Source: Delphinus delphis
Taxonomy: Eukaryota > Chordata > Mammalia > Artiodactyla > Delphinidae
NCBI RefSeq assembly: GCF_949987515.2
Contig: NC_082694.2
Span: forward strand, 39,018,451-39,082,450
Length of the DNA: 64,000 nt
Reading direction: 5' to 3'
The translations under genes were made by a program, and so were the position numbers. Each line of letters opens with the position of its first letter. The first letter of the stretch is position 1. This document shows, in pieces, positions 63,205 through 64,000 of this stretch. The notes beneath the pieces are model-generated. The model was given only the letters and a program-made list of their open reading frames with translations, did not search any database and had not been told where the DNA came from.

Positions 63205-63470
63205 TCTAAACAGCTTTATTGAGTTAAAATTTACATACCATAAAATTCACCCATTTAAATTGTAAAAGGCAACAGTTTTCCATATATTCACAGAGCTGTA
63301 CAACTATCACCATATGCAACTTCAGCACACTTTCATCATCCCAAATAGAAATCCCATACTTATTAGCAGTCACTCCCCATTTCTTACCCTCCTCCAATCC
63401 TGGGCAATCACACTAATCTACTGTCTGTCTCTACAGGTTTGCCTACTTTGGACATTTCCTATATAATCGA
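63205..63470 (+). mobile_element. L1M-like fragment
   Basis: Very common ancient L1 text: CATACCATAAAATTCACCCA, GAGCTGTACAACTATCACCA, CCCATTTCTTACCCTCCTCC. Related to the fragment at 9001-9395. Confidence 0.55.
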
Positions 63471-64000
63471 TTCTTGTTATTTGAGATGGTTATGCTCTAT
63501 AAACCTGCAAACAATGAATCAGCAAATACTGAATCACTGCTCCTGGAGGAAACAAAGAGTTAGGTTCCTTCAAGCCTCTGGTCACAACATTTTCATCTAT
63601 CTACTGATCAATACATATACTTTTTATGTATGTTTCTGTTTAAAGATACTTTATCTAATGACATTGTTGACTCATTAACAATGAATTCATGGCCAAAAGC
63701 ACCACAACTCATGTCTGAACAAAGTTTATATAATGCTAATATTTTCTCCATAAGGCCTTCTAGGAACACTTCAGCACTATGCTTAGGGGCCATTTAAAGA
63801 CAGTGAAATCATCAACAAAAATGTGAAAAACGTGGCTGGCACTTAACTGATTTTGAAAAGGACACCTGTTCACAGTATGAGAGGTGAAACAAGCCAGAAT
63901 GTTGCTTTTTTTTCACCCTTAGCTGAGAGATGACTCAGATCTTTCACTGCTCTATGTGTGTCTGAAAAGATCATGAAAATGCTTCAAGTACTGATTTTAG

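Larger units (their letters stand above)
57650..64000. other. PEX13 first intron (part)
   Basis: The first exon (Pro-rich start of the protein) and the promoter lie beyond the window. The intron is made largely of reverse L1, SINEs, hAT and L1 ends. Bases 61740-62570 and 62700-63200 have nothing definite apart from an L2-like end at about 62230-62380. Confidence 0.6.

Overview
The window is vertebrate nuclear DNA, almost certainly from a cetacean. It is AT-rich and intron-dominated, with sparse short exons carrying GT-AG splice sites. It contains about 28 copies of tRNA-derived SINEs of the CHR type (opening with a variant of GGCTTCCCTGGTGGCGCAG). Several are the compact ~200 bp class typical of whales. 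I saw no BovB or Bov-tA-like sequence, which argues against a ruminant.

Two protein-coding genes lie head-to-tail on the minus strand. Both run off the window. (1) PEX13, the peroxisomal docking factor, has its last three coding exons at 57649-56955, 44060-43935 and 41584-41286. They encode about 372 of about 403 residues; the short first exon lies beyond 64000. (2) SANBR (KIAA1841), a SANT and BTB domain protein, has a CpG-island promoter at about 22.6-23.4 kb. Its start-codon exon is 18388-18230, followed by exons at 11102-10916, 10094-10001, 7440-7202, 4254-4196 and 2751-2591. Together these encode the first ~297 residues; the C-terminal half lies before base 1. The PEX13-SANBR order matches human 2p16.1. 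Every exon junction was checked for phase and all join in frame.

The remainder is introns and an ~18 kb intergenic spacer, filled mainly with transposon relics. The 44.1-57.0 kb intron of PEX13 holds a complete but dead hAT element (44293-48902) whose interior contains a mariner (46444-48359), which in turn contains SINEs. The same intron holds a ~5 kb L1 (51495-56551) with a near-perfect 17 bp target duplication. The intergenic spacer holds a near-full-length hAT of the Charlie3/MER1 type (about 27173-30435) with broken BED-finger transposase, and L1 and L2 fragments. A third hAT transposase relic (about 5560-7030) lies in a SANBR intron.

I found no CRISPR array, operon, structural RNA gene or evidence of a novel biological system. 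The interesting content is transposon archaeology: nested insertions, one target sequence used by two insertions, a 47 bp micro-insertion of an L1 end, and a SINE with an internal 67 bp duplication. Repeat family names are from recognition, not a database search.
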